Source: Guadua angustifolia
Lineage: Eukaryota; Streptophyta; Magnoliopsida; Poales; Poaceae
Length of the DNA: 64,000 nt
Assembly: GCA_036346375.1 (NCBI GenBank)
Contig: CM070508.1
Span: forward strand, 17,602,852-17,666,851
Direction of reading: 5' to 3'
Position numbers and translations under genes: made by a program. Below, piece after piece: positions 1 through 10,116 of the stretch (position 1 is the first letter of the stretch; each line of letters opens with the position of its first letter). The notes under the pieces are model-generated. The model worked only from the letters and a program-made list of their open reading frames with translations, searched no databases and had not been told where the DNA came from.

Positions 1-1000
1 AACGTTGACCGTTAGATTCGCATCGAACGATTGAGGTTAGTCCACGTAACCCTTCATATTAGAAACCAACATAGTATCGCTTTAGATCTCAACCGTAGGA
101 TTCGGAATGAAAGGTCAGGATAGCGCCACGTGCCCTAGGAAGGGACTACCCACGTGTGCCTGAAATTCGCGTTAGCTAGTAGCCGTTGGATTAGCATCGG
201 ACGATCTGGAGTTAACCACGTAGTCATCGCTACAGTGAACCCCATCTTCAATCATTGGCCGTTCGATTTCAATCGTGCGGTTGATAAGGTGCCACGTAAT
301 TTCATTGACTGTAGATATTAAACCGGAGATATTAAACGTTAATTTCGAAGTAATCCAAGCCATTGCTTTTGAATCGGATGGATCGGATTTCACCGCGCGC
401 ACGAGCCAATCTCGCGTCGACGCTGGCGTGTCTTGAAATCGGCGACGCAGTGTCGTCATTGTGGTCGGCGTCACCCGAGAAATTGTCGCCGTTAGATTTA
501 GATCTGGTGGTCAAGATTGAGCCACGTGTCGGTATCGTGGTGACGCTCAAAAGTGTTGGTGCAATCCTGGCTACTGATCTCGATTGCACGAATCTTGACG
601 CATGACCGGGTTAATTAAAATGCTATTTAGTTTATTTCCACCGTTAGATTTCGATCCAAGGGATGAGGCTACGCCACGTGTCGACTCCGCAGTAACCGAG
701 CTGAGGCGTCGGGTTTGATCCGACCGTTCATTTTTGATCCGACGGCTGGGAGTTAGTAAAACTCTCGGGTGATAATGCGCTGACACGTGTCACGCTCGGG
801 TGATCGACACGTGTCCGTGCTGACGTCATCGGAGGGGCCCACTTGTCAGTGCTAGCGCGGTCGATGATGACGTCAGCAGTGACGTCATGCTGACGTCATA
901 AATACGAATTTCAAAAATATATATATACGGTAGAAAATGTTTTCGGTGATAATGTCATAAATAGTAAAACTGACGTCATAATTTCGGGATTTTCAGTATA
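1..1000. repeat. Degenerate repeats rich in ACGT-core palindromes
   Basis: Diverged copies of a roughly 60-80 base motif (CCGTTAGATT ... GCCACGTGTC) recur, for example near 10, 180, 260, 490 and 640. G-box cores CACGTG lie at 127, 151, 523, 675, 784 and 808. Five perfect TGACGTCA palindromes lie at 821, 868, 880, 891 and 971. No reading frame is convincing. Such motifs occur in grass LTRs and are bZIP-type target cores, so I infer LTR-derived DNA; the family is not identified. Confidence 0.5.
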
Positions 1001-2730
1001 AAAATAAATAATGAAATTCAGTTTATTCTTTTTAGATTTATTTTAAAACTTCAAACACTTATAACTTTTGCGTTTTAACTCCGATTTGAGTGATTCTAAT
1101 TTCTAAAAAATTGTAAAATCAAGATATATTTATTGGTGAATTTTATAGAATTTTTAGAGTTAAGTTTGCTCCCTGTAAAATATATTTATTATATTCATAT
1201 TGATTTTAAATAGACGTTGATTTGCCGGAGGGTTGCGAGGGGGAATTTCCAGTACAAGATTTGACTTCGGAACAGGATCAGCAACTTTTCGAAGGCAAGT
1301 TATGCTTTGACCATGTTGCTCCTAAATTTCGAAATGTATTTTATTTCAAACTATGCATGCTAATTCAACTAAAAATGGCTTTAATTATTTTGGGTGAATT
1401 AGCTATCCAACCAAATTGTTTATGCCACCTTGATATCATTTGAATGCCATGATTCCTTGATAACTTAAGTTGGGTAAATTTAGTTGGTTGATGATATTGT
1501 GCCAACACGCGAGGCTAGACCGTGAATAGTTGCTTAGCCATGCATGTACGTGAACCATTTTATTTGGATTACAAAATCAACACTGACTAAAGAATAGTGA
1601 ATGCTTTTTAATGAAATATGGAATGATGTTGGTATTAACATTGGAATGTAGAGACCTGTGTGGTTCTACATGAAAGATGAATATGAGCATGTGTTGCTCT
1701 GTTAACAACTTGGGGTGGAATTGATTTCGACTGGGGCAAGTGGACCGAGGCTTCGTGCCAGGTGGGCCTGTGTGGCAATTGGTGGTGGGTTGAGTGTTGA
1801 GAGGGCTGTGTGCCAATCTGAGAGAAGGAAGTCTTGCCTTGGTCAGTTAAGGACTTTGCCTTGCAAGCCTTTGACATGAGTCTCTCGTACAACCACATGT
1901 CTGAATGGGAAGACCTAGTTTAGTAGGATTCGATGTCTTACCTTTGATACCTTGGGGTGGCGATTACGGGGTAAGCTATGCGGGGCGATGCTGTGCTACG
2001 GCTTGGTACCCTATCCAGCGGTGTTAAATCGGTCCTATACTTGACTCTGTGTGAGGAAGTGATAGTGGAGGCAACACGGAGAGGTTTTAAGGTGAGACGA
2101 AGTCTCTGAAAAGCTTTATTACGGTTAATCGCCTTTGTGGTGTCTGTTGTATCTTGTGGGTAAAGTGTACAACCTCTCAGAGTGTCAAAAGCTGTTGAAA
2201 AGCCGAGTCCACAGTCTTGGACAATGCTCGGGGATTCTGATCAAGGGTAGTGTTTGAAAAACAAAAGGGAAATATTTGTGTGTCAAAGAAAGATGTTTAG
2301 GGACTGTGTCCAAATTATTGTGGAAAAACAATTCGAGAAATAAGATAGTTATATGACTTTGATGCTTTCAATATAAATAAATAACAATTTAAAATATGGA
2401 TGCAAAAGCAAAATAACCAGTAAAGCCTTTCCTTTGTAATAAGCCAAGCATGTAGTAAATAGATCTGCATTTGCGCATAACTTGTTGAGTACGGTGTGTA
2501 CTCACCCTTGCGGACAAACTTACCAGAAGCAGAGACTACGCCAGCCTACGAAGAGGAGTACGTCGAGGAGCCGGAAAACTAGGGGCAAGCCTTCGTCGAA
2601 ACGACTGTGGAGAAGATGGACATCACGACTTTTTATATTCCGCTGTTGAACTTTTTTTTACTTTAATTATTGTAAGCCCTGTGTGGCAGACTATTGTAAG
2701 GGACCATAAGGTCGATTAACTCGATTATAC
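1001..2730. other. Non-coding, probably LTR-retrotransposon-derived DNA
   Basis: No ORF of substance. The stretch around 2480-2640 (a start of GTGTGTACTCACCCTTGCGG followed by GAGGAGTACGTCGAGGAG-like sequence) resembles the quasi-coding 3' part of long grass Ty3 LTRs. No TG...CA ends with target duplications were found, so the element cannot be bounded. Confidence 0.35.
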
Positions 2731-3237
2731 ACATGTTTGATGTACTTAATTATTATTCATTGCGTATGTTTGGTACATTAAACCTGTTACGACTGTGTGC
2801 ACTAAGCGCGATCTGGACTAGTCACGAGAACACTGAGTGTCAGATTTGCAAATTTGGGGCACGGCAATTTGGCGCCGGCGGCAGGCGTCCTCGCCCACTG
2901 CTCGCCCGGGCGCCACGTGGATAACGCTGGCGGGCGGGCGTGCTCTCCACCGCCCGCCCGGACCGCCACGTGAGCCACGACGCGCTTTGTGCGGCGGAGA
3001 GGGTACCACTGGCGCAAAATCGCCGACAGATAGCCCCGGCCCGTCTGGAGCGTCGTCGAGGTCTTTAGAGTCTTCATTAAATGCCGGTGCGTTCTTGGAT
3101 GGGGCCGCTATTCTCGAGGATGCGACCGCCTTGGTCCCCGTGCTTCAATGCATCCGTCGATTTTTTCTTGGGACCCAAAACGACGCATGATCTTGTCTCT
3201 TCGCGAACCGTCGGAGTGGGTGGTACATATATAGATA

Positions 3238-3244
3238 CATCTGT
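3238..3244 (+). promoter_or_regulatory. TATA box ahead of the Transposase_28-like remnant
   Basis: TATATAG sits 94 bases upstream of the ATG at 3338. It is followed by a pyrimidine-rich leader with CTTC/CTCTTG runs, typical of a plant 5' UTR. This suggests the remnant once had its own promoter rather than being read from an LTR. Confidence 0.45.
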
Positions 3245-3337
3245 ATCAAGCGGTTTATGCCTTCTGCTCTCTTGCGTACTTCAACTTTCGCTCCTTCGTC
3301 TTCTTTGCCTGAAATCTTCTAGCACTTTACTGCTCCC

Positions 3338-4623
3338 ATGGCGCATCCCGTTCATGCTTCCATCACCGGTGCTACTACGGTGGCGAGGCTCTCTCACATC
3401 GCGCCGGAGGGCACCTTCCGATTTCGGGCGGGGACCCCCACGCCACGGTGCCTCTCCGATGAGATCCTCATCCACACCTGGGCGATGATGGCGGGTCTGG
3501 TCCCGCCATTTTCCGACTTCTTCCTTACTGTCCTCCATTTTTATGAAATCCACCACCTTCATCTCACCCCAACTCCATCGTCACCCTTTCCATGTTCGCA
3601 TACCTCTGTGAAATGTTCATGGGGGTGATGCCGAATCTTCCTCTTTTTCGCTACTTCTACCTCTGTCGCGGCTCCAACGACGGCGAGGTAGTGGGGAGCT
3701 GCTACTTCCGCCTTCGAGACGGATTGGCCTCCCGTTATATCGCCTTCCAGCCCAGGTCCAACTGGAAGGCATGGCGCGGCGAATGGTCATGTCGTCAATA
3801 GCGGCAATGAGTTGGCATACAGGGGTGCCACGCGCGGCGGAGGCCTCGAAAGTGGAACTTCGCGGTCGAGGCAGCGAGCTCCTTGCAATGGCGGCCCACA
3901 TCAATAGCTGCGGGGCCGGATTAACTAGGGCGGTAGTCGGGACTTCAGTAACGGAGAATCGGCTTCGCCGTCGGCGCGCCCGTCTGCATGGCGATACAGC
4001 GACGGCAGCGACATCACGCGCACGTTCCCTTGACGTAAGCCTTCGTTTTCTTTGCCTTTTTCGCGCACATGCTTCTTTCTGTGGCTCCCTACCAACCGGC
4101 AGTCTTTCTTTACATTTGGCCAGGTGCGGGAAACCTGGAGGGGTCAGTCATCAACAGATGGCTTGGCGGCTTGATCCCTCCGATTCCAAGTGGCTTGACT
4201 TTCAGCAGCGGCTTCGGCGCTTCGCCGACTTGGAGCAGCGGAGCGCCTGCAGATCGTCAGGCAGCTCCCGCCGATGGACTCCACCGGGCCCGCCGTGGTG
4301 CCAGCCCGCGGTCCACTGGTGATAAGGGAACGACCTCTGCCAGTGATCGGGCCGCGAGCAAGCGACCACTTCCCCCTGATGCCACGAGCTCAGACCCCAA
4401 GAAGGTCCGCATCGTGGGCCGGACTTCTGCCGCCGTCAGCTCTGATGCGGCGGCACATTCACAAGGGGCGGCGACACAGGCCGCCCCAACCATGACTTCG
4501 CCTCCAGGGGCGCCGCCTCCTGCGGCGCCAGCTCCTTCTCCTCCGGCGCAGCCAATCATGGACGTCTCCACCCCGGTGGCGGAGGAAGAGGGCGCCGACG
4601 ACCTTGACCTAGGCGCCGAGTGA
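3338..4623 (+). pseudogene. Transposase_28-family (retrotransposon accessory) gene remnant
   Basis: The ATG at 3338 opens a frame with CLSDEILIHTWAMMAGL and a HLTP motif. A one-base deletion near 3571 then shifts the frame; the next frame carries MFAYLCEMFMGVMPNLPLF and SCYFRLRDG. The same motif order (HLNPNSI, LFAHLCEGFVG, SLYFRLRA) occurs in the antisense accessory gene of the Ty3 element at 48.6-51.5 kb, so the two are homologous. A second part at 4069-4623 is Ala/Pro/Ser-rich and ends in an acidic tail (DDLDLGAE) before a stop; an intron around 3780-4100 is possible. This family (Pfam Putative gypsy type transposon) is known mainly from grass retrotransposons, and its molecular function is not established. 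The frameshift makes this copy non-functional as written. Confidence is good for the family and low for the exon structure. Confidence 0.6.
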
Positions 4624-5565
4624 AGGGCTGGGCGGCCACTTCACTTCTTTTGCTTCTTTTCAGTTTAGTTTGTCTTCCTGTGTATGCAAACATCTGGACA
4701 ATATCTTAGTGTAATGGATGTTTTACTTATTTTACATGCGCTTGTTTATTACGCTTGATTGATTTTGTTTCTTTGAAGTTGCCAGCGACCGAGCTTGAAC
4801 TTGGCCAAAATGCCAAGCAAACTTTCAAGTTTAGGGCAACCGGGATCCCCTTTTAGGTCACATGCGACTGACCACAAACACAAGCATAAACCACGCAAAT
4901 TCGTAGAACATAGGTAAAAATGACCTTAAACACTGGCGGGTTCTGTGAAACACGAACGCCTTAGCCTTATGTTCCTTACGCAAGATTGTCGCGGGTTCAA
5001 ATCCCTTCGAAAACTTAAATCCCGATGATCTCCTGGAACCGTGCATATCGCATACCCATCGCAATGTTCAAAATTTTAAAAATTCTACAGACTTGATAAT
5101 CACCTAAAAATTTTATGAAATCATCTTTTATGTGTCAGGAACCACCACAAAAAATTTCAAAATTTTTTGTCATCATTTGGGTCATTTTTTGATCAATTGA
5201 AATTTGCCAAAATTTAAGCAATTTCAGACGAAATTTCGGATATTTGGCCAAAATTTTGGTCAGAAAAATTCCGGATTTGAATTTTGACCAGATTTCGTCC
5301 GAAATAATGAGATTTCGCCAAAATTTCAGATTTTAGTCACCGATGAAGTTTTATCCAAATCAAAATTTGAATCCCTGTCCCAACCTGGCATTTTAAGCAT
5401 CAACCACATAGCATCTACTTACACAGTTACACCGGCACCACTGCAAGATTTAGGATCTCTTTGGTTTCTAGGATTTTCATAGGACATTTAAAATATTCTA
5501 ATCCTTACAAGTTTTTCCTGCAAGGGTTGTTTGGAACATAAGATTTGTGTTATAAAATTCCTATG

Positions 5566-5568
<3 letters not shown>
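4624..5568. other. 3' flank of the remnant, then unassigned AT-rich DNA
   Basis: 4624-4760 looks like a 3' UTR (T-rich, no ORF). 5140-5340 holds several inverted and direct copies of a GAAATTTCGG/CCAAAATTT motif, as in the ends of degenerate DNA transposons. The TTCAAATCC-like box at 5000 is not part of a foldable tRNA. Nothing else is recognised. Confidence 0.4.

Positions 5569-5608
<40 letters not shown>
5569..5608. repeat. (TA)n microsatellite
   Basis: An uninterrupted TA run directly abuts the left end of the first Micron-like element. Confidence 0.9.
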
Positions 5609-5609
<1 letters not shown>

Positions 5610-5740
5610 TACTCTCGGGAGTAATTACTTCCTAAACCGTATCTCATAACGTATGGGGTATTTCGTGCGACGGAGGGTATGCATATAAGATCATCTAGGT
5701 GGTATGTATATTTTTTGGACATACTCCTTTTTATATTCGT
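5609..5740 (+). mobile_element. Micron-like MITE, 5' fragment (copy 1)
   Basis: It begins CTACTCTCGGGAGTAATTAC immediately after (TA)n and matches the first ~130 bases of copy 2, including the ACGGGGTATTTCGTGCGACG-like segment. It then stops in a short TA tract where copy 2 begins. Confidence 0.6.
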
Positions 5741-5757
5741 GTGTGTATATATATATT

Positions 5758-6048
5758 CTACTCTCGGGAGTAATTACTCCCTATACCGTATCTCATAACG
5801 TACGGGGTATTTCGTGCGACGGAGGGTATGCTTATAAGATCATCTAGGTGGTATGTATATTTTTTGGACATACCCTTTTTTATGTTCGTATGTGAAGGTA
5901 TTTGCAAAATACGCTAAAAATTATGGACTCTCTTGCAATTTTTTCATATGGCTCATATTAGAGTATTTTATAATTAGTATATGAGTATACCCAAAATGAT
6001 AAAGGAGTATTTCGGAGGTGGGAGTAACTACACCCGGGAGTAAAAGAT
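5758..6048 (+). mobile_element. Micron-like MITE, full-length copy 2
   Basis: About 290 bases, bounded on both sides by TA tracts. The left end is CTACTCTCGGGAGTAATTAC; the right end GGGAGTAACTACACCCGGGA, read on the other strand, gives a near-matching terminal inverted repeat (TTTTACTCCCGGGTGTAGTT). It has no coding capacity. Rice Micron elements are known for sitting inside (TA)n; this assignment rests on that organisation, not on a sequence match. Confidence 0.6.
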
Positions 6049-6078
6049 ATTTTTCATATATATATATATATATATATA

Positions 6079-6530
6079 GGAAGCCTTTTCCGTACTCTCG
6101 GGAGTACATACTCCCACCTTCAATATACCACTTAAATGAAAGTATTATACTTCTTTATCATTTTCGATATACTCCAATAATGATTATAAGATACTCCAAT
6201 GTGACATGGTTGAAAAAAATCATCGGAGCCCTATATTTTTTTGCTATATACACTTTTACATATGTGAAAAGAATATATAAACAAATTATCTTTGTAAAGG
6301 GTGGACTTTGATGAAATTTTTGTGAAACTCACTTTGGAGTATCTTATAATCGGTGTTAGAGTATACTCAAAAGGATAAAGAGGTATAATAATATCATTTA
6401 AGCGGTATATTGAAGGTGGAGTACGTACTCGAGGAGTATATGAGTGTACTCAAAGTGATAAAGGGTATTTCAAGTTCGTTTAGGTAGTATTTGAGAGGTG
6501 GGAGTAACTACACGGAGTAAAAGATATAAA
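6079..6530 (+). mobile_element. Micron-like MITE, copy 3
   Basis: It carries the same terminal motifs (ACTCTCGGGAGTACATACTC on the left, GTGGGAGTAACTACACGGAG on the right) between the TA tracts at 6055-6078 and 6533-6593. The internal part, with repeated AAGTGATAAAGGGTATTTCA-type segments, is longer than in copy 2. Confidence 0.55.

Positions 6531-6532
<2 letters not shown>

Positions 6533-6593
<61 letters not shown>
6533..6593. repeat. (TA)n microsatellite
   Basis: Roughly 60 bases of pure TA at the right boundary of Micron-like copy 3. Confidence 0.9.
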
Positions 6594-6597
<4 letters not shown>

Positions 6598-6999
6598 CAA
6601 TTTTACTGCGTTGGTCGGTTTTGCAATCTGATCGACCCGAGCGTTCCACTATTTTACGCTATAGAATTCATGACCAAGCCTTGGAATATTAATCGTCTGG
6701 AACAAATGCTTGCATGTGTGTGACCAAGAGATGCAAAGGCTTACACATGAATTTTATTTCTATTTGTTTTAGCCACGACTTTTTATTCGCATGTCTGATT
6801 CACGAAGAAATTTCACCATTAGATTACTGATGACGAGAGGAATAATATAATATAAGTCTCGCTAATAAACGCCGTATAAATCAAATTTTACTACCAAATG
6901 TACATTAATTCACTACTGTATGATAGTAAAATCTATATATATCTATAGTAACATATGTATGTACATATATATACATATATGTATACACATATACATATA
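6594..6999. other. Unassigned DNA with one arm of a foldback repeat
   Basis: Around 6780-6870 lies a diverged copy of the arm seen at 8890-9020 (GATTACTGATGACGAGAGGA ... ATAAGTCTCGCTAATAAACG). The remainder, including alternating CATATATGTA stretches near 6950-7005, has no recognised content. Confidence 0.4.
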
Positions 7000-8650
7000 T
7001 GTATGAAAAAAGACAAAGTCGGCATGAATAGTAATTTTCTTTGTTTTGGCACTATTCTTTTTTCTGTTTGTCTTTTCATATCTTTCAAATCGATTGAGTT
7101 TCAACTTCAAATTTTGCGAGGTTGCATAGATTCACCTCCCTACATATGGTAATTTTTTAAAAATTTTCAAAACTTCTACAGTTGGTTTCCATGGAGTTTT
7201 CATGGAATTGGTGGTTTCACCACATATTTAGCCATATAGGCGAAATATTTGAAGTTGAAACTCAATCGCATTTGAAAGATATGAAAAGACAAACAGCAAA
7301 AAGAATAGTGCCAAAAAGAAAAATATTCTTTCAAATGCGATTGAGTTTCAACTTCAAATTTTGCAGGGTTGTAGAGGTTCACCTTCCTACATATGGTAAT
7401 TTTTGAGAATTTTTCAAAACTTGTACAGGTGGTTTCACGGGTTTTCATGGAATTGGTGGTTTCACCACATATTTAGCCATATAGGTAAATATTTGGTGAA
7501 AACCACCAATTCCATGAAAACTCCGTGAAAATCACCTGTAGAAGTTTTAAAAAATTCTTAAAAAATTACTATATGTAGGGGAGGTGAATCTATACAACCC
7601 TGCAAAATTTGAAGTTGAAACTCAATCGCATTTGAAAGATATGAAAAAGACAAACAGCAAAAAGAATAGTGCCAAAACAGTAAAAATTACTATTCATGCT
7701 GACTTTGTCTTTTTCATATCTTTCAAATGCGATTGAGTTTCAACTTCAAATTTTGCAGGGTTGTAGAGGTTCACCTCCCCTACATATGATAATTTTTTGA
7801 GAATTTTTCAAAACTTGTACAGGTGGTTTCCACGGAGTTTTCAAGGAATTGGTGGTTTTCACCACATATTTCGCCATATATGCGAAATATTTGGTGAAAA
7901 CCAACCTATGAAAACCGTGAAACCACTGTAGAAGTTTTGAAAAATTCTCAAAAAATTACCATATGTAGGGGAGGTGAATCTATACTACCCTGCAAAATTT
8001 GAAGTTGAAACTCAATCGCATTTGAAAGATATGAAAAAGACATGTAGAAGTTTTGAAAAATTCGGTGAAAACCACCAATTCTATGAAAACTCCGTGGAAA
8101 CCACCTGTAGAAGTTTTAAAAAATTCTCAAAAAATTACCATATGTAGGGGAGGTGAATCTATACAACCCTGCAAAATTTGAAGTTGAAACTCAATCGCAT
8201 TTGAAAGATATGAAAAAGACAAACAGCAAAAAGAATAGTGCCAAAACAGTAAAAATTACTATTCATGCTGACTTTGTCTTTTTCATATCTTTCAAATGCG
8301 ATTGAGTTTCAACTTCAAATTTTGCAGGGTTGTAGAGGTTCACCTCCCTACATATGGTAATTTTTAGATTTTTTTTCATGAGTTTATGAATTTGGTTTCA
8401 TCACATATTGCCATAAATGAAATATTTGGTGAAAACCACCAATTCCATGAAAACTCCGTGGAAACCACCTGTAGAAGTTTTGAAAAATTCTCAAAAAATT
8501 ACCATATGTAGGGAAGGTGAATCTACACAACCCTGCAAAATTTGAAGTTGAAACTCAATCGCATTTGAAAGATATGAAAAAGACAACTTCAAATTTTGCA
8601 GGGTTGTAGAGGTTCACCTCCCCTACATATGGTAATTTTTTGAGAATTAC
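7000..8650. repeat. Array of alternating inverted (foldback) repeats
   Basis: A ~165-base arm (from TTTCAAATGCGATTGAGTTT through TTTTGCAGGGTTGTAGAGGT to GGAATTGGTGGTTTTCACCA) occurs about nine times in alternating orientation. Forward copies lie near 7065, 7320, 7700, 8280 and 8586 (partial); reverse copies near 7240 (partial), 7487, 7880, 8065 and 8420. Two kinds of hairpin centre alternate, one at CAGTAAAAATTACTATTCATGC-like sequence and one at CATATTTAGCCATATAGGCG-like sequence. There is no coding capacity. The structure suggests repeated self-insertion or template-switch amplification of a foldback MITE. A diverged single arm is also present at 56290-56470. Confidence 0.75.
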
Positions 8651-8689
8651 ATATGTGTGTATATATATACACACACAAATAGTAAAATC

Positions 8690-9290
8690 TGTTTTATGCA
8701 CTGAGACTTATATCAGTGTGTTGCTCTTGTCGTCGGTAAGCTATTGGTGAAAATGGTTTATGAATCAGAGCTGTCAATAAAAGGTAATGGCTAAATCAAA
8801 GAAAAAATAGATTCATGTACAAACTACAAAACACGTTTCTAGTGACGCATGACTGAATAGTAAAAATATCTTCTGTATTGTTTTGCTAATTTGTACATGA
8901 ATCTATATTCTTTTATTTGGCTATAACTTTTTATTGACAGCTCCAATGCACAAACAGTTTTTATCAATAGCTTACTGACAACGAAAGCAACATAATGATA
9001 TAAGTCTCGCTAATAAAAGCTAATGAATGAGTTTTTTCTGCCATTTTACCAAATGTATCATAACATTTTACTACCACATAGACTATTGGACCTCTGATAT
9101 AGTAGTAAATCTATGTATACCGATAGTAACATCTATGTATACGGATAGTAAAATCTATTTTATGCACTAAGACTTATATCAATGTGTTGCCCTCGTCGTC
9201 AGTAAGTTACTGATGAAAACGGTTTGTGAATCAGAGCTGTCAGTAAAATGTTATGACTAAATCAAAGAAAAAAGTACACATACAAATTAC
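8690..9290. repeat. Second foldback family, one and a half hairpins
   Basis: An arm at about 8700-8820 (CACTGAGACTTATATCAGTG ... AGAGCTGTCAATAAAAGG) is inverted at about 8890-9020, and a third, direct copy follows at about 9165-9280. A further inverted copy lies at 6780-6870. No ORF. Confidence 0.6.
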
Positions 9291-10116
9291 GAATGACATT
9301 TATTAGTTGGTGCATGCATACGTTCACAGTAAACGTTTGCTTTCACACTGGCTAGTTCAGCGATACAGAGTTACAACTTACAACTCACACGTAGAATAGA
9401 CAAAGCTACACACAAATGCAGATTAGCATTACCGTATGTGTGCGTATATACAACGAGCGATACAACGAGCATAGGCTCAGCCGCTCAGACCTCATGTTAT
9501 TTTTAGTCCAATGTATGCTCTCTCTCTCCACTCTAATATCAAAATTCATGCATTTTTCCTGCAGGACACCAAAACTTCTCACCTCTTTTGAGCAAAATTC
9601 CTGTGATATTATTTCCTCCAGGATTCAACATATCATGACATTGCAATCCCGCGCTTTTAGATTCATGCGTTCAAGGAGGCCCTTCGTTGCTCACCTACGA
9701 CTTGTGGAAATGGAGCAAAACTTATACGGCCATACAACACAACACAGTATAAGAAAGAGCATATGGGGCAGGTTGCAGGCAGATCATAAGACTCAAATAG
9801 GCACAATGTTCAACATCACAACTTTCAAGGATCTCAAGTTTATCAAAATGGGTGCATTCCAGTTCCCACCACCTGGTGGCCAAAATATGCTCGCTGGAAT
9901 TTTCCAGCGGTTGAATCAAAAGCTGTCAAAGGCTCTTTTTTTTCGTGCTAAACCTAGAGCGATATGTAACCCATACCATAATAAGAAAATATTCAAGAAG
10001 ATAACTGCCTCGCGGATCGCACCCTGTTAAACCAGAGTGACTTAAATGTCTAAATCTCTTTTATTAAAATGTAAAACGAATTGTTTCCTCATGATAAGAC
10101 TACGGCAGTATGTCGT
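9291..10116. other. 3' flank of the cytochrome c gene
   Basis: It probably contains the cytochrome c 3' UTR (just below 10117, read leftwards). A plus-strand open frame at 9416-10030 (204 codons) has no recognisable domain and runs antisense into this UTR, so I treat it as chance. Confidence 0.4.

Noticed and set aside
4980..5020. tRNA-like GGGTTCAAATCC box
   Set aside because: Flanking sequence does not form T, anticodon and acceptor stems. Most likely a chance or SINE-like box B.
6018..6692. ORFs with poly-Tyr/Ile stretches
   Set aside because: They are translations of (TA)n microsatellites and MITE ends.
9416..10030. 204-codon plus-strand ORF
   Set aside because: No domain, low-complexity stretches, no family resemblance, and it overlaps the likely cytochrome c 3' UTR in antisense. 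Treated as chance.
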